Assembly: GCF_005405305.1 (NCBI RefSeq)
Contig: NZ_BJDU01000005.1
Location: 124,001 to 188,000, forward strand
Direction: 5' to 3'
Source: Companilactobacillus formosensis
GTDB taxonomy: Bacteria > Bacillota > Bacilli > Lactobacillales > Lactobacillaceae
Length of the DNA stretch: 64,000 nucleotides
Numbering within the stretch: the stretch's first letter is position 1; each line of letters opens with the position of its first letter. The translations under genes were made by a program, and so were the position numbers. Shown piece after piece: positions 19,891-28,014 of this stretch. The notes under the pieces are model-generated. The model was not told where the DNA came from. It saw nothing but the letters and a program-made list of their open reading frames with translations, and did not search any database.

Positions 19891-20886
19891 TTAAGCTTTA
19901 ATAACTACCTTGCCCATCATGTGACCGGCTTCTACCAATTGTGTAGCTTTTTTAATATTTTCCAGATTAAAGCCATGGAAGACTTTCGTTACTGTTGAAG
20001 TAATCATGCCACTATCTAGACCTTGAGCTAATTTTTCTAGATAATCGCCTTGTGTGGACATTGAATCCAACTTGAATTTAGCTTTAGTAAACATCCATTC
20101 CCATGCAAAATTAACCGACTTTTGTTTTAAATCAGCAATTTGTGATTCACGTAAATTAGTAATTGTGGCGAAAGTTCCAAATGGTTTAATCAATTCAACA
20201 ATTTCAGACCAGTGTGGGTCGTTATCACTCAAACCTAAAATATAGTCAACATTCTTAATTCCTAAATCATGAACTTGCTTGATCAAGTCGTGGTGATGGT
20301 TGACTACCAGATCAGCTCCTAAGTCTTTGACCCAGTTTACCTTTTCTGGTGTCGAAGCAGTAGCAATTACTCTCAAACCGGCTATATGTGCCAATTGAAT
20401 GGCAATCGAACCGACACCACCAGCACCATTGATAATCAAAACAGTTTTAGCCCGATTATCTTGTGCAGGATTGATCTGTAATTTTTCAAATAGCAATTCA
20501 CTAGCCGTCAAAGTTACTAATGGCATAGCGACACTTTTTTCAACTGATGTTTTCTTTGGTGCATGAGCTACGATTCGTTCATCAATCAATTCATATTCTT
20601 GATAAGAACCATCACGAGTATAATCACCGGCGAAGAAAACTTTATCGCCAACTTGGAAATTTTTAACCTCACTGCCGACAGCATCGACTACGCCATAACC
20701 GTCATAACCTAAAATCTTAGGATCCGACAATTCGTCAGCAATTTTCTTTCTAGTAGCGATATCCACCGGATTGATCGAAATACCCTCAATTTTGACTAAC
20801 AAGTCTCTTCCAGTAGGATTTTCTTTAGTTTTTTCAAATTCTGTAAAGCTTTCAAATTTATTATTAGTAATGCCGAATGCTTTCAT
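19891..20886 (-). CDS. Zinc-independent MDR oxidoreductase (quinone reductase type)
   Basis: NAD(P)H-dependent medium-chain dehydrogenase/reductase of 331 residues. The N-terminal GroES-like domain has GYDGYGVVDAVGSEVKNFQVGDKV. The Rossmann motif INGAGGVGSIAIQLAH is at about 153-168. Cysteines for zinc are lacking, so it belongs with quinone oxidoreductase or zinc-binding-like alcohol dehydrogenase family members that work without zinc. Substrate unknown. It stands alone; AAGAAGGG precedes the start. Confidence 0.85.
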   Translation of the reverse strand: MKAFGITNNKFESFTEFEKTKENPTGRDLLVKIEGISINPVDIATRKKIADELSDPKILGYDGYGVVDAVGSEVKNFQVGDKVFFAGDYTRDGSYQEYELIDERIVAHAPKKTSVEKSVAMPLVTLTASELLFEKLQINPAQDNRAKTVLIINGAGGVGSIAIQLAHIAGLRVIATASTPEKVNWVKDLGADLVVNHHHDLIKQVHDLGIKNVDYILGLSDNDPHWSEIVELIKPFGTFATITNLRESQIADLKQKSVNFAWEWMFTKAKFKLDSMSTQGDYLEKLAQGLDSGMITSTVTKVFHGFNLENIKKATQLVEAGHMMGKVVIKA

Positions 20887-20928
20887 TTATTACCCTTCTT
20901 TTTAATAGCTTTCCTTAATTGTAAAACA

Positions 20929-20969
20929 AAAAATCCGTTAACTCCAAATTAATGGTGAAAACGGATTTA
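20929..20969 (-). terminator. Terminator of the 3D-domain gene
   Basis: AAATCCGTT/AACGGATTT arms followed by a T-run on the minus strand, 22 bases after the stop of the 3D-domain gene. Confidence 0.75.
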
Positions 20970-20990
20970 TAATTATTCGAATGTATTTGT

Positions 20991-21662
20991 TTAACCAATA
21001 ATCTCAACAGTTGCACTAGTAATTCCATATGAAGGAATCATACTATTTGGCATTGCCATATCGATTTGGTATGGATTGTCATAGGCAAATGTTCCAGTAT
21101 CGTTAACTGTACGATAATAGACATCTCCTTGAGCTGTAGTAATCTTCAAACGTGATCCTCGTGGAATAACATTTAAGTTCGTAGCAACTCCTGAATAACC
21201 CATATCTGACCCTAAAACAGCTGGATCATAAAAACTGATTTTGAAAGTCCCAACATTGCGACCACTTGATTGCATTTCTACAGGTGGTTCGGCAGCAGCT
21301 TGTGTAATAGCTTGTTGTGATTGTTCAATTTGTTCTGGTTGTGATTCTTGAACTGGTGCATGATCAACCTCAACTTCTTGTTGAAGTGTTTCTACATCAG
21401 CCATATTTGGATCTTTTTCACTGTGACTAATACCTGGCATGAATTCCTTGTTACCTGGTAATGATACCTTTTTGTTTAGTGTGTTAGCATCATCATTAAC
21501 TGTTTGATGTGTTTCCAAATTAGTTAATGTTTTATGAAAATCCGTTGTATTACTTACTTGTTCAGTTGATGTATCGGCAGCATATGCGACTGTATATCCC
21601 ATTCCCCCTGTGACGATCAAACTGATAATAAGTAGTGCATCTAATTTAATTTGCTTTAGCAA
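20991..21662 (-). CDS. Secreted 3D-domain cell wall protein
   Basis: Exported protein of 223 residues: a signal peptide with hydrophobic core at about 8-24 ending AYA, a low-complexity Gln/Glu-rich spacer to about 130, and a C-terminal 3D/double-psi beta-barrel domain. The domain carries GYSGVA, IPRGSRLKI and a final NDTG...IDMAMP aspartate cluster, as in peptidoglycan lytic enzymes of the resuscitation-factor type. The same domain ends the LysM protein at 58692-59432. No wall-binding domain is seen here. A perfect WalR-type box sits upstream, in line with control by the cell wall regulator WalRK. Confidence 0.82.
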   Translation of the reverse strand: MLKQIKLDALLIISLIVTGGMGYTVAYAADTSTEQVSNTTDFHKTLTNLETHQTVNDDANTLNKKVSLPGNKEFMPGISHSEKDPNMADVETLQQEVEVDHAPVQESQPEQIEQSQQAITQAAAEPPVEMQSSGRNVGTFKISFYDPAVLGSDMGYSGVATNLNVIPRGSRLKITTAQGDVYYRTVNDTGTFAYDNPYQIDMAMPNSMIPSYGITSATVEIIG

Positions 21663-21713
21663 CTAATCTCTCCCCGGTTTTATGTTTACCAGAGGACACT
21701 ATACAAGATAAAT

Positions 21714-21781
21714 GTAACAAACATATTACAGACACAATAAAAAAATTCCAGCGAACTAAATTTCTGTAATCTTTTTGTAAT
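21714..21781. promoter_or_regulatory. WalR-type boxes upstream of the 3D-domain gene
   Basis: Two matches to TGTWAH-N5-TGTWAH: TGTAAT-ATGTT-TGTTAC on the minus strand at 21714-21730, about 52 bases before the 3D gene, and TGTAAT-CTTTT-TGTAAT on the plus strand at 21765-21781. The rest of the 317-base gap to 21980 is AT-rich and holds the promoter region of the FMN reductase; nothing else stands out. Confidence 0.6.
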
Positions 21782-21979
21782 GAGATTCATATTTTTTCAT
21801 ATTATTTAGAGTATTTTGACAAAAGTGGTGAATTTTAACATATCGTGAATTATTTATCAATATTTTTGTGACCGATTACTAGATTTCAAAAAAATATTTT
21901 TGTTTGCGAGAACAAATATTTGTTGAATATTTTTTTTTATGCTAATTTAGAAATATCGAAGGATATGGAGGAATTTTAT

Positions 21980-22528
21980 ATGTCAAAAAAAATTGCTGTT
22001 GTAGTTGGTAGTTTACGTAAGGGATCATTCTCAAAGCAAATTGCTAAGAATGTTATGAAGTTATTCCCTAGCGACTACGAACCAGAATTTGTCGAGATCG
22101 GTAACCTACCACTTTACAATGAAGATATCGATACACCTGAAAATGTTCCTGCAGAATATACTGCATTCAGAGACCAAATCAAAGAAGCTGCCGGTGTTTT
22201 ATTCGTCACACCTGAATATAATCGTTCAATTCCTGGTGGCTTGAAGAACGCTATTGATGTCGGTTCTCGCCCTTATGGTCAAAGTGCTTGGGACAAGAAG
22301 CCTGCTGCTGTAATCAGTGTTTCACCTGGTGCTATTAGTGGTTTCGGTGCTAACCATGCTCTACGTCAATCATTAGTATTCTTGAACATGCCAACATTGC
22401 AACAACCAGAAGCTTACATCGGAAACGTTACAAAGATTCTTGATGAAGACGGCAACGTTGCTGAAGGTACAGTTGGTTTCTTACAAAGTATCGTTGATGC
22501 TTACGTTGAATTATTAAACAGATATTAA
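21980..22528 (+). CDS. NADPH-dependent FMN reductase (flavodoxin-like)
   Basis: Flavin or quinone/azo-type reductase of 182 residues. The FMN phosphate loop GSLRKGSFSKQ begins near residue 10, and the family block TPEYNRSIPGGLKNAIDVGSR follows at about 76-95. MSKKIAVVV was chosen because GGAGGAATTTTAT precedes it; an in-frame start 20 codons upstream lacks support. Single gene with its own terminator. Confidence 0.9.
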   Translation: MSKKIAVVVGSLRKGSFSKQIAKNVMKLFPSDYEPEFVEIGNLPLYNEDIDTPENVPAEYTAFRDQIKEAAGVLFVTPEYNRSIPGGLKNAIDVGSRPYGQSAWDKKPAAVISVSPGAISGFGANHALRQSLVFLNMPTLQQPEAYIGNVTKILDEDGNVAEGTVGFLQSIVDAYVELLNRY

Positions 22529-22535
22529 TTAACAC

Positions 22536-22576
22536 AAAAAGCGAATCAATTCCTAATCGAATTGGTTCGCTTTTTT
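22536..22576 (+). terminator. Bidirectional terminator
   Basis: Hairpin AAAAAGCGAATCAATTC / GAATTGGTTCGCTTTTTT between the FMN reductase and the convergent GH3 gene. Confidence 0.88.
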
Positions 22577-22580
22577 ACGT

Positions 22581-25208
22581 CTAAAATTTTAATTTCAAAA
22601 CTGCTCTCAAAACATTGATTGCAGACTTCTGCAAATCGCCTAAATATAAATCGTTGTTGTCTTTCCATTTACCAGAAAGCAAAACATGGTTATTATCAAT
22701 AATTTGAGCCACACCATCATATACCCAATCCTTGAGACGATCCTTTAATTTAGATTCGTCACCAATTCTAAGTTTTACTATTACTTCTCCTTCATTATCA
22801 ACCACGAAGTCATTCCACATTTCTGTTTCAACATTACGTTTCTTTAAGAAGTCATAGTCGTGTTTGATCAATAAATTGCCCTGTTCATCAAATTCTGGCC
22901 CAAAATTAGTTACTGCACTCATCAATTCTGATTTTGAATTACCAGGCATGATTAAATCATTTCCAGCATGCATGCTTTGTTTAGGGTCGGCTGAACTGAA
23001 CCAATCTGTCATGACTAATCCATCAAAATGCCATTCATCACGTAAAACATTCGTTAATAATTCAAAGTTTGCACCTGAAAAGATTCCATTGACACGATTG
23101 TAAGACGTCATGATAGCAATTGGTGCACAAGTCTTGACAGCAATTTCAAAATTACGTAAATAAATTTGACGTAGAGCTTGTTCGCCAATAACACTATTTC
23201 CATAATTTCGATGACTCTCTTGATTATTACCGAAGAAATGCTTGATTGTCACGCCGATACCGTGATGCGTTTGAACACCCTTAGTTTCAAAGGCAGCCAT
23301 TGTTCCTGATAAGTATGGATCTTCAGAAAAATACTCAAAATTACGACCACCGAGTGGATCACGATGAATATTCATTCCAGGATCCAACCACAAATCAATT
23401 CCAAATTCTTTTAATTCTGTTCCAACGGCAAAACCAACTTTTTCAATCAAATCTTTATTCCAAGTTTGTGCTAAAGCTGTTCCAATTGGCCAAGCTGTCG
23501 CAAAATGTTCAATTACTTGGTCATTTTGTTTATAAACAGGTTCAACTCTAACTCCTGCAGGCCCATCAGCCATAACAATTGGTGGAATCTTCTTATTTTT
23601 GATTGTGCCAGTCTGACCAGCAGCACCAGGAACTAAATCAGAAGAAATCCCAACGACGCCATTTTTATTAGCTGACATTTGGCCTTCTACTAAATTAACC
23701 AATTCTTGATCGGTTAGACTGGCGACAAATTCGGCTAATTCAACATCGCCACTACTTACATCATCAAAAGTTTTTCCCGTAGCATTACGAACATGTTCAA
23801 TAATTTGATTTAACCCTTTACCAGGCAAATCTTCACGTTTTTCAACAAAAGTTGTCACATCATTTTTTTCTTGATAATGAGCAAATTTTGTCTCTGGAAA
23901 ATTAATAGCCTTTAATAAGAAGAAAGGCACTCCACTGACGTTCTTCAAAGATACTTTATTAGTTGTCAAAGTAGTTGGATCAATTCTTGGTACTAATAAA
24001 TTATCAACTTTTTCTAAGATAACCTTCTCATCTAATTTGAAACTCGCAACTACTTGTGTATTTTTCGAACTATTACCCACTCGCAAATAATAAGTTCCCG
24101 GCATCAAAACGTAAGCACCCAATTCACTGTCAAAAATATTCAAGTCAGACATCGGAACAGTAAATTCCAAAGTTTGGCGGGCACTAGGACGTAGTGAGGT
24201 TGTTTTTTGATAAGCTACCAAATCTTGATAAGGTGTTGGAATATCAGTTTGAGGCTTTGAAACATAAACTTGTACTGTCTCTTGACCAGAGAATTTCTCA
24301 CTGCTATTCTCAACTGCAACTTGTAGACGAATCCGTTGTTCGTTGACATTGACTTTTTGCGTCTTTAAGAAAAACTTCGCATAACTTTGACCAAAACCAA
24401 ATTCAAAACGCGGTTTAATTTGAAAACTGTCAAAATAACGGTATCCGACATAAATTCCTTCAACATATTCTGGATTAGACATCCCAAAATTTTCGGAACT
24501 AGGATAATCTTCATAGTTATAAGCCCAAGTATCAGTCAATTTACCAGAAGGAGTCTTAGTACCATCGAGAATTTCTGCCACAGCATCGCCAGTCGTCATC
24601 CCCAATTGAGAAACCAAAACAACACTATCAAGCATTGGACATTGATCGATGAAACTAGTATCCATCACCCCACCGACATTTAATAGGACAATACTATTAG
24701 AATAAAATTGACTCATTTGGATGATATTTGATAACTCATTATCAGTTAACTTAAAATCACCTTTGCGATTGCGACGGTCATAGTTTTCACCAGATACACG
24801 AGAAATCACATAAATCCCCGTTGCTGCATCCTCAAATTCAGCAATCTCTGGATCTTTAAAAGTGAACCCTGGTGCCAAGATTGCCATCGGGTCGTCCTTT
24901 AATTTTTCATCATGCTCACGTTTTTGTTGTTGATAAAAACGTTGCAACCGCATTAGCCAAGACTTTGTTGTCACTGTAAACCCAGCATTTTCTAAACCTT
25001 GCAAAATGCTGGTGACACTTCTTTGATTAACATCACCGGAACCAGTTCCACCTTTCACCGTGGCAAAAGCGCCATGTCCATATAAAGCAATATTTTTATT
25101 TTTTAATGGTAAAGTTTGATTTTTATTTTGTAATAAAACGATAGCCTCTTGAGCAGCATCTTTAGCTAACTCTTGATTTTCAAGCTCTCGTTGAGAAATA
25201 TTTTCCAT
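22581..25208 (-). CDS. Glycoside hydrolase family 3 beta-glycosidase, domain-swapped order
   Basis: Predicted intracellular beta-glucosidase-type enzyme of 875 residues; no signal peptide. The usual GH3 order is reversed: the GH3 C-terminal domain comes first (AIVLLQNKNQTLPL, KGGTGSGDVN), then a fibronectin-III-like domain at about 270-385, and the (beta/alpha)8 catalytic domain last. The latter shows VMADGPAGVR, LWLDPGMNIHRDPLGGRNFEYFSEDP (split here as two blocks) and the nucleophile Asp735 in VMTDWF. This permuted layout is known in some GH3 enzymes. Substrate unknown; plant beta-glucosides fit the tannin theme of this genome. Confidence 0.88.
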   Translation of the reverse strand: MENISQRELENQELAKDAAQEAIVLLQNKNQTLPLKNKNIALYGHGAFATVKGGTGSGDVNQRSVTSILQGLENAGFTVTTKSWLMRLQRFYQQQKREHDEKLKDDPMAILAPGFTFKDPEIAEFEDAATGIYVISRVSGENYDRRNRKGDFKLTDNELSNIIQMSQFYSNSIVLLNVGGVMDTSFIDQCPMLDSVVLVSQLGMTTGDAVAEILDGTKTPSGKLTDTWAYNYEDYPSSENFGMSNPEYVEGIYVGYRYFDSFQIKPRFEFGFGQSYAKFFLKTQKVNVNEQRIRLQVAVENSSEKFSGQETVQVYVSKPQTDIPTPYQDLVAYQKTTSLRPSARQTLEFTVPMSDLNIFDSELGAYVLMPGTYYLRVGNSSKNTQVVASFKLDEKVILEKVDNLLVPRIDPTTLTTNKVSLKNVSGVPFFLLKAINFPETKFAHYQEKNDVTTFVEKREDLPGKGLNQIIEHVRNATGKTFDDVSSGDVELAEFVASLTDQELVNLVEGQMSANKNGVVGISSDLVPGAAGQTGTIKNKKIPPIVMADGPAGVRVEPVYKQNDQVIEHFATAWPIGTALAQTWNKDLIEKVGFAVGTELKEFGIDLWLDPGMNIHRDPLGGRNFEYFSEDPYLSGTMAAFETKGVQTHHGIGVTIKHFFGNNQESHRNYGNSVIGEQALRQIYLRNFEIAVKTCAPIAIMTSYNRVNGIFSGANFELLTNVLRDEWHFDGLVMTDWFSSADPKQSMHAGNDLIMPGNSKSELMSAVTNFGPEFDEQGNLLIKHDYDFLKKRNVETEMWNDFVVDNEGEVIVKLRIGDESKLKDRLKDWVYDGVAQIIDNNHVLLSGKWKDNNDLYLGDLQKSAINVLRAVLKLKF

Positions 25209-25307
25209 CTCAAAACCTCTTCTCTGGTGGAAATTTTATTAACTTAATTTTACACTTTTCTATACTAAAGGTCGAAATTCTAAAAAGTATTTTGAATTGT
25301 GTGTTAA

Positions 25308-25480
25308 GATGCCGTCGTCCGTTCGGCCCTGTGATGGCTCAGCCGCCAAATTTTACTTAGCAACTTGTTGCTTAGTAAAAGACCCAGCTTTGAAATGCTG
25401 CGCACTTGGTTTATGCAGTAGTTCAAAGTGGCGTCGGCAGCGTTCCAGCCAATCACAGGACTTTTGTGGACGACGGCATC
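25308..25480. repeat. Long palindromic structured element (RNA or MITE-like)
   Basis: A 173-base, GC-richer block closed by 13-base perfect inverted ends (GATGCCGTCGTCC at 25308-25320 and its complement at 25468-25480). Inside is a second 12-base-pair helix (25328-25339 with 25447-25459, one bulge). Two hairpins lie within it: 25351-25380 (TTTTACTTAGCAAC arm, one mismatch) and 25388-25428 (CTTTGAA/TTCAAAG with a CTGC/GCAG top). The same fold is possible on either strand. It lies between the small membrane protein gene and the GH3 gene. It could be a structured RNA, a large terminator or an intergenic repeat unit. Confidence 0.7.
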
Positions 25481-25495
25481 CTTCGCCACATTACC

Positions 25496-25681
25496 TTATT
25501 TAAGAAACTTACTAAACAAAAACTTATGCACGATAACCACAATAGCTAACAAAATAACCCCTATCAAAACTTCGCTAAATAAAAAATTCCATCCCAATGC
25601 TTGGAAAATATTCAAAAGTGGATTATTCAAAATCGAAACCAACAATAAAAACAAAATTATGTCTGCTGTATAAATACTCAT
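25496..25681 (-). CDS. Small membrane protein with two hydrophobic segments
   Basis: A 61-residue protein starting MSIYTADIILF, with GGAGGAAAAC eight bases before the ATG. Two membrane segments (about 8-20 and 36-54) are separated by a short loop, and the C-terminus is basic (HKFLFSKFLK). It is divergent from coaBC, 78 bases away, and its 3' end abuts the palindromic element. No family recognised. Confidence 0.6.
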   Translation of the reverse strand: MSIYTADIILFLLLVSILNNPLLNIFQALGWNFLFSEVLIGVILLAIVVIVHKFLFSKFLK

Positions 25682-25759
25682 GTTTTCCTCCATATACTAG
25701 CTAATAGTATATCCAAAAATTGTATAATAATAGTAGAAAAAAGTTATACGAGGTGAAAA

Positions 25760-26950
25760 ATGTTAAAGGATAAAAACATTGCAGTCTATGTCAGTGGTGG
25801 CATTGCTGCATACAAAACACTCAATGTTGTCAGAGCATTGATCAAACAAAGGGCTAATGTTCAAGTCGTTATGACTAAAGAATCGCAAGAATTCGTCACA
25901 CCGTTGACCTTCGCTACTTTGAGTCAACGACCTGTCATTACCGATAATTTCACAGCTCAAACTAGTAATGATGACTTTATTCCCCACATCAAATTAGCTC
26001 TGTGGACTGATTTAGCCATTGTTGTACCAGCTACTGCCAATATTATCGGAAAAATGGCTAACGGTATTGCTGATGATATCGTCTCAACTAGCTTATTAGC
26101 TACTAAAGCTCCTAAGTTGGTTTTTCCAGCAATGAATACTGATATGCTAGAAAATCCCGCTGTTCAAAGAAATCTGCATTTCTTGCAAGCTAATAACGTC
26201 AAAGTCATTCAACCAGCAACTGGCTTTCTAGCTGAAGGGATGACTGGTAAAGGTCGACTACCTGAATTAGACCAAATTATGACTGCTATCGAGGAGTTCT
26301 TTATTGAGCCTAAACTAAAAGGCAAAAGAGTTATCGTCACTGCTGGTGGTACTAAAGAAGCTATCGATCCAGTTAGATATATTGGCAATCGTTCCTCTGG
26401 TAAAATGGGTATCGCGATGGCACAAGTTGCCCGTGATTTAGGTGCTGACGTTACTTTGATCACTAGTGTCAAAACTGAATTATCTGGCGTCAATAAAATC
26501 GAAATTCAAACTGCTGATGAATTAATGAAGGCTTTAGAACAAGAATTTCCACAAACTGATGTATTAGTCATGGCCGCTGCAGTTGCTGATTTTAAACCCA
26601 TGACAGTTGCTGATCAGAAAATCAAGAAAAATCCCAACGAAGATATCTTCACTATCAAATTAACCAAGAATCCTGATATTCTAAAAACTATTGCAGCTAC
26701 CAAAACTAACCAATTCGTCGTTGGCTTTGCTGCCGAAACGCAAAATCTTTTGGATAACGCTGAAAAGAAACTCAACAGTAAAAATACTGATGTTATCTTA
26801 GCCAATAACGTTGCTCAAGCTGGTGCTGGGTTCGGTGTCGATACTAACAAAATGACCCTTTTACAAAAAAATCATACTCCAGAAACTTGGCCCTTGATGT
26901 CAAAAATCGACGTTGCTAAGAAATTCTGGGACTTCTATTTACAACAATAA
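25760..26950 (+). CDS. coaBC: Bifunctional phosphopantothenoylcysteine decarboxylase / phosphopantothenate-cysteine ligase
   Basis: Two steps of coenzyme A synthesis: CoaB joins cysteine to 4'-phosphopantothenate with CTP, and CoaC decarboxylates the product. The 396 residues show the CoaC flavoprotein half first (SGGIAAYKT, PAMNTDMLENPAVQRN with the active Asn and PxMNxxMW-like motif) and the CoaB half after about 185 (VTAGGTKEAIDPVRYIGNRSSGKMG). GAGGTGAAAA precedes the ATG. Single gene with a terminator. Confidence 0.95.
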   Translation: MLKDKNIAVYVSGGIAAYKTLNVVRALIKQRANVQVVMTKESQEFVTPLTFATLSQRPVITDNFTAQTSNDDFIPHIKLALWTDLAIVVPATANIIGKMANGIADDIVSTSLLATKAPKLVFPAMNTDMLENPAVQRNLHFLQANNVKVIQPATGFLAEGMTGKGRLPELDQIMTAIEEFFIEPKLKGKRVIVTAGGTKEAIDPVRYIGNRSSGKMGIAMAQVARDLGADVTLITSVKTELSGVNKIEIQTADELMKALEQEFPQTDVLVMAAAVADFKPMTVADQKIKKNPNEDIFTIKLTKNPDILKTIAATKTNQFVVGFAAETQNLLDNAEKKLNSKNTDVILANNVAQAGAGFGVDTNKMTLLQKNHTPETWPLMSKIDVAKKFWDFYLQQ

Positions 26951-26983
26951 TCTCACCCTAACATTTTTACACCCCAACAAAAA

Positions 26984-27022
26984 AGGCTTAGAAAATCTAA
27001 TTATGATTTTCTAAGTCTTTTT
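26984..27022 (+). terminator. Bidirectional terminator
   Basis: Hairpin AGGCTTAGAAAATC / GATTTTCTAAGTCT followed by T-run, between coaBC and the convergent lpdD. Confidence 0.85.
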
Positions 27023-27430
27023 CTATTGTGGATTTTCTGAATCAGAATAATAAATTGGTTCGGGAGCATCAAAACTAGTTTGTTGTAACCAATCTTTCAA
27101 ATCTTCTCCGAGTTTTTTTGCCATTTGAGAAGAAACGGCAATTTGTTTTTTAGAAATGTGATTAACGTGAACACCAGCGGTTATCGTACAACTCCCTGGC
27201 AAAAAAGGTTGAACTATTTTAGCAATCCGAACAGCTAAAACATCATCTTTGTGAAGTCGACCGTCGTGACTTGGATAACGAATCGTTTGGATTTCAGTAT
27301 CCTTTGTCAAAGTCGTCACTGTCCCGATATGGGGCGTATCACCACCAGTAATCGTAGCAAATAAATCTTTACCAATCACAAAAATTTCTAAATCCATCGT
27401 GTAATTTTCTTGTGTTACTGAGAATTTCAT
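27023..27430 (-). CDS. lpdD: Gallate decarboxylase accessory subunit LpdD
   Basis: Small partner protein (135 residues) of the LpdC/LpdB hydroxyarylic acid decarboxylase system, thought to help maturation of the prenylated-flavin enzyme. The block IGTVTTLTKDTEIQTIRYPSH and the late ITAGVHVNHISKKQI fit this family. The ATG at 27430 shares one base with the lpdB stop (TAATG) behind GGGAGGGG, so translation is coupled; an upstream in-frame start is less likely. It is last gene of the lpdC-lpdB-lpdD operon. Confidence 0.82.
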   Translation of the reverse strand: MKFSVTQENYTMDLEIFVIGKDLFATITGGDTPHIGTVTTLTKDTEIQTIRYPSHDGRLHKDDVLAVRIAKIVQPFLPGSCTITAGVHVNHISKKQIAVSSQMAKKLGEDLKDWLQQTSFDAPEPIYYSDSENPQ

Positions 27431-28002
27431 TAAATCCCCTCCCAACGGCCGTCAGAATCATTTTCAATTCTTAAAGCATCTAACTCTTTCATCGTCTGAT
27501 GATCAACTAAATCTTGAATGGTTTGAGGATGATTATAAAAAGCTGGAATAGGAGGAATCATTTGTACGCCCATTTTAGATAATTTAGTCATATTCTCCAA
27601 ATGAATCGTATTCAACGGTGTTTCTCTAGGAACAATAATTAGTTTGCGTTGCTCTTTTAGTGTGACATCGGCAGCACGAGAGATTAAATTATCACCGATA
27701 CCAACAGCAATGCTAGCAACTGTCTTCATACTAGCTGGTACGATTACCATCCCATCGGTCAAAAATGAACCACTGGCAATTGTTGCTCCTAAGTCACTAT
27801 CGCTATAGAAATAATCTGCCAATTGCTTAATATCCGCTAAAGACATATCAGTTTCTAACTGCAAATTCTTTTTAGCCCAAGCACTCATGACGACATGTGT
27901 CTCCACATTTTCAATTTGACTTAATTTCTTCATTAAATCAATTGCATAAATCGTTCCTGAAGCACCAGTAATTCCGATGACAATTTTTCTCTTACGTGCC
28001 AT
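27430..28002 (-). CDS. lpdB: UbiX-family flavin prenyltransferase LpdB
   Basis: Makes prenylated FMN, the cofactor used by UbiD-type decarboxylases, by joining dimethylallyl phosphate to reduced FMN. The 190 residues show the UbiX opening GITGASGTIYAIDLM, the SFLTDGMVIVPASMKTVASIA block and VPRETPLNTIHLENM. It stands between lpdC and lpdD, so its job here is almost certainly to charge LpdC. In Lactiplantibacillus plantarum lpdB and lpdD lie apart from lpdC; here all three are together. Confidence 0.92.
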   Translation of the reverse strand: MARKRKIVIGITGASGTIYAIDLMKKLSQIENVETHVVMSAWAKKNLQLETDMSLADIKQLADYFYSDSDLGATIASGSFLTDGMVIVPASMKTVASIAVGIGDNLISRAADVTLKEQRKLIIVPRETPLNTIHLENMTKLSKMGVQMIPPIPAFYNHPQTIQDLVDHQTMKELDALRIENDSDGRWEGI

Positions 28003-28014
28003 ATCAACACTTCC

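Noticed and set aside
25297-25503. Open frames on both strands inside the palindromic element
   Set aside because: They follow from the inverted arrangement of a GC-richer block; no ribosome site, odd composition and no recognisable domain.
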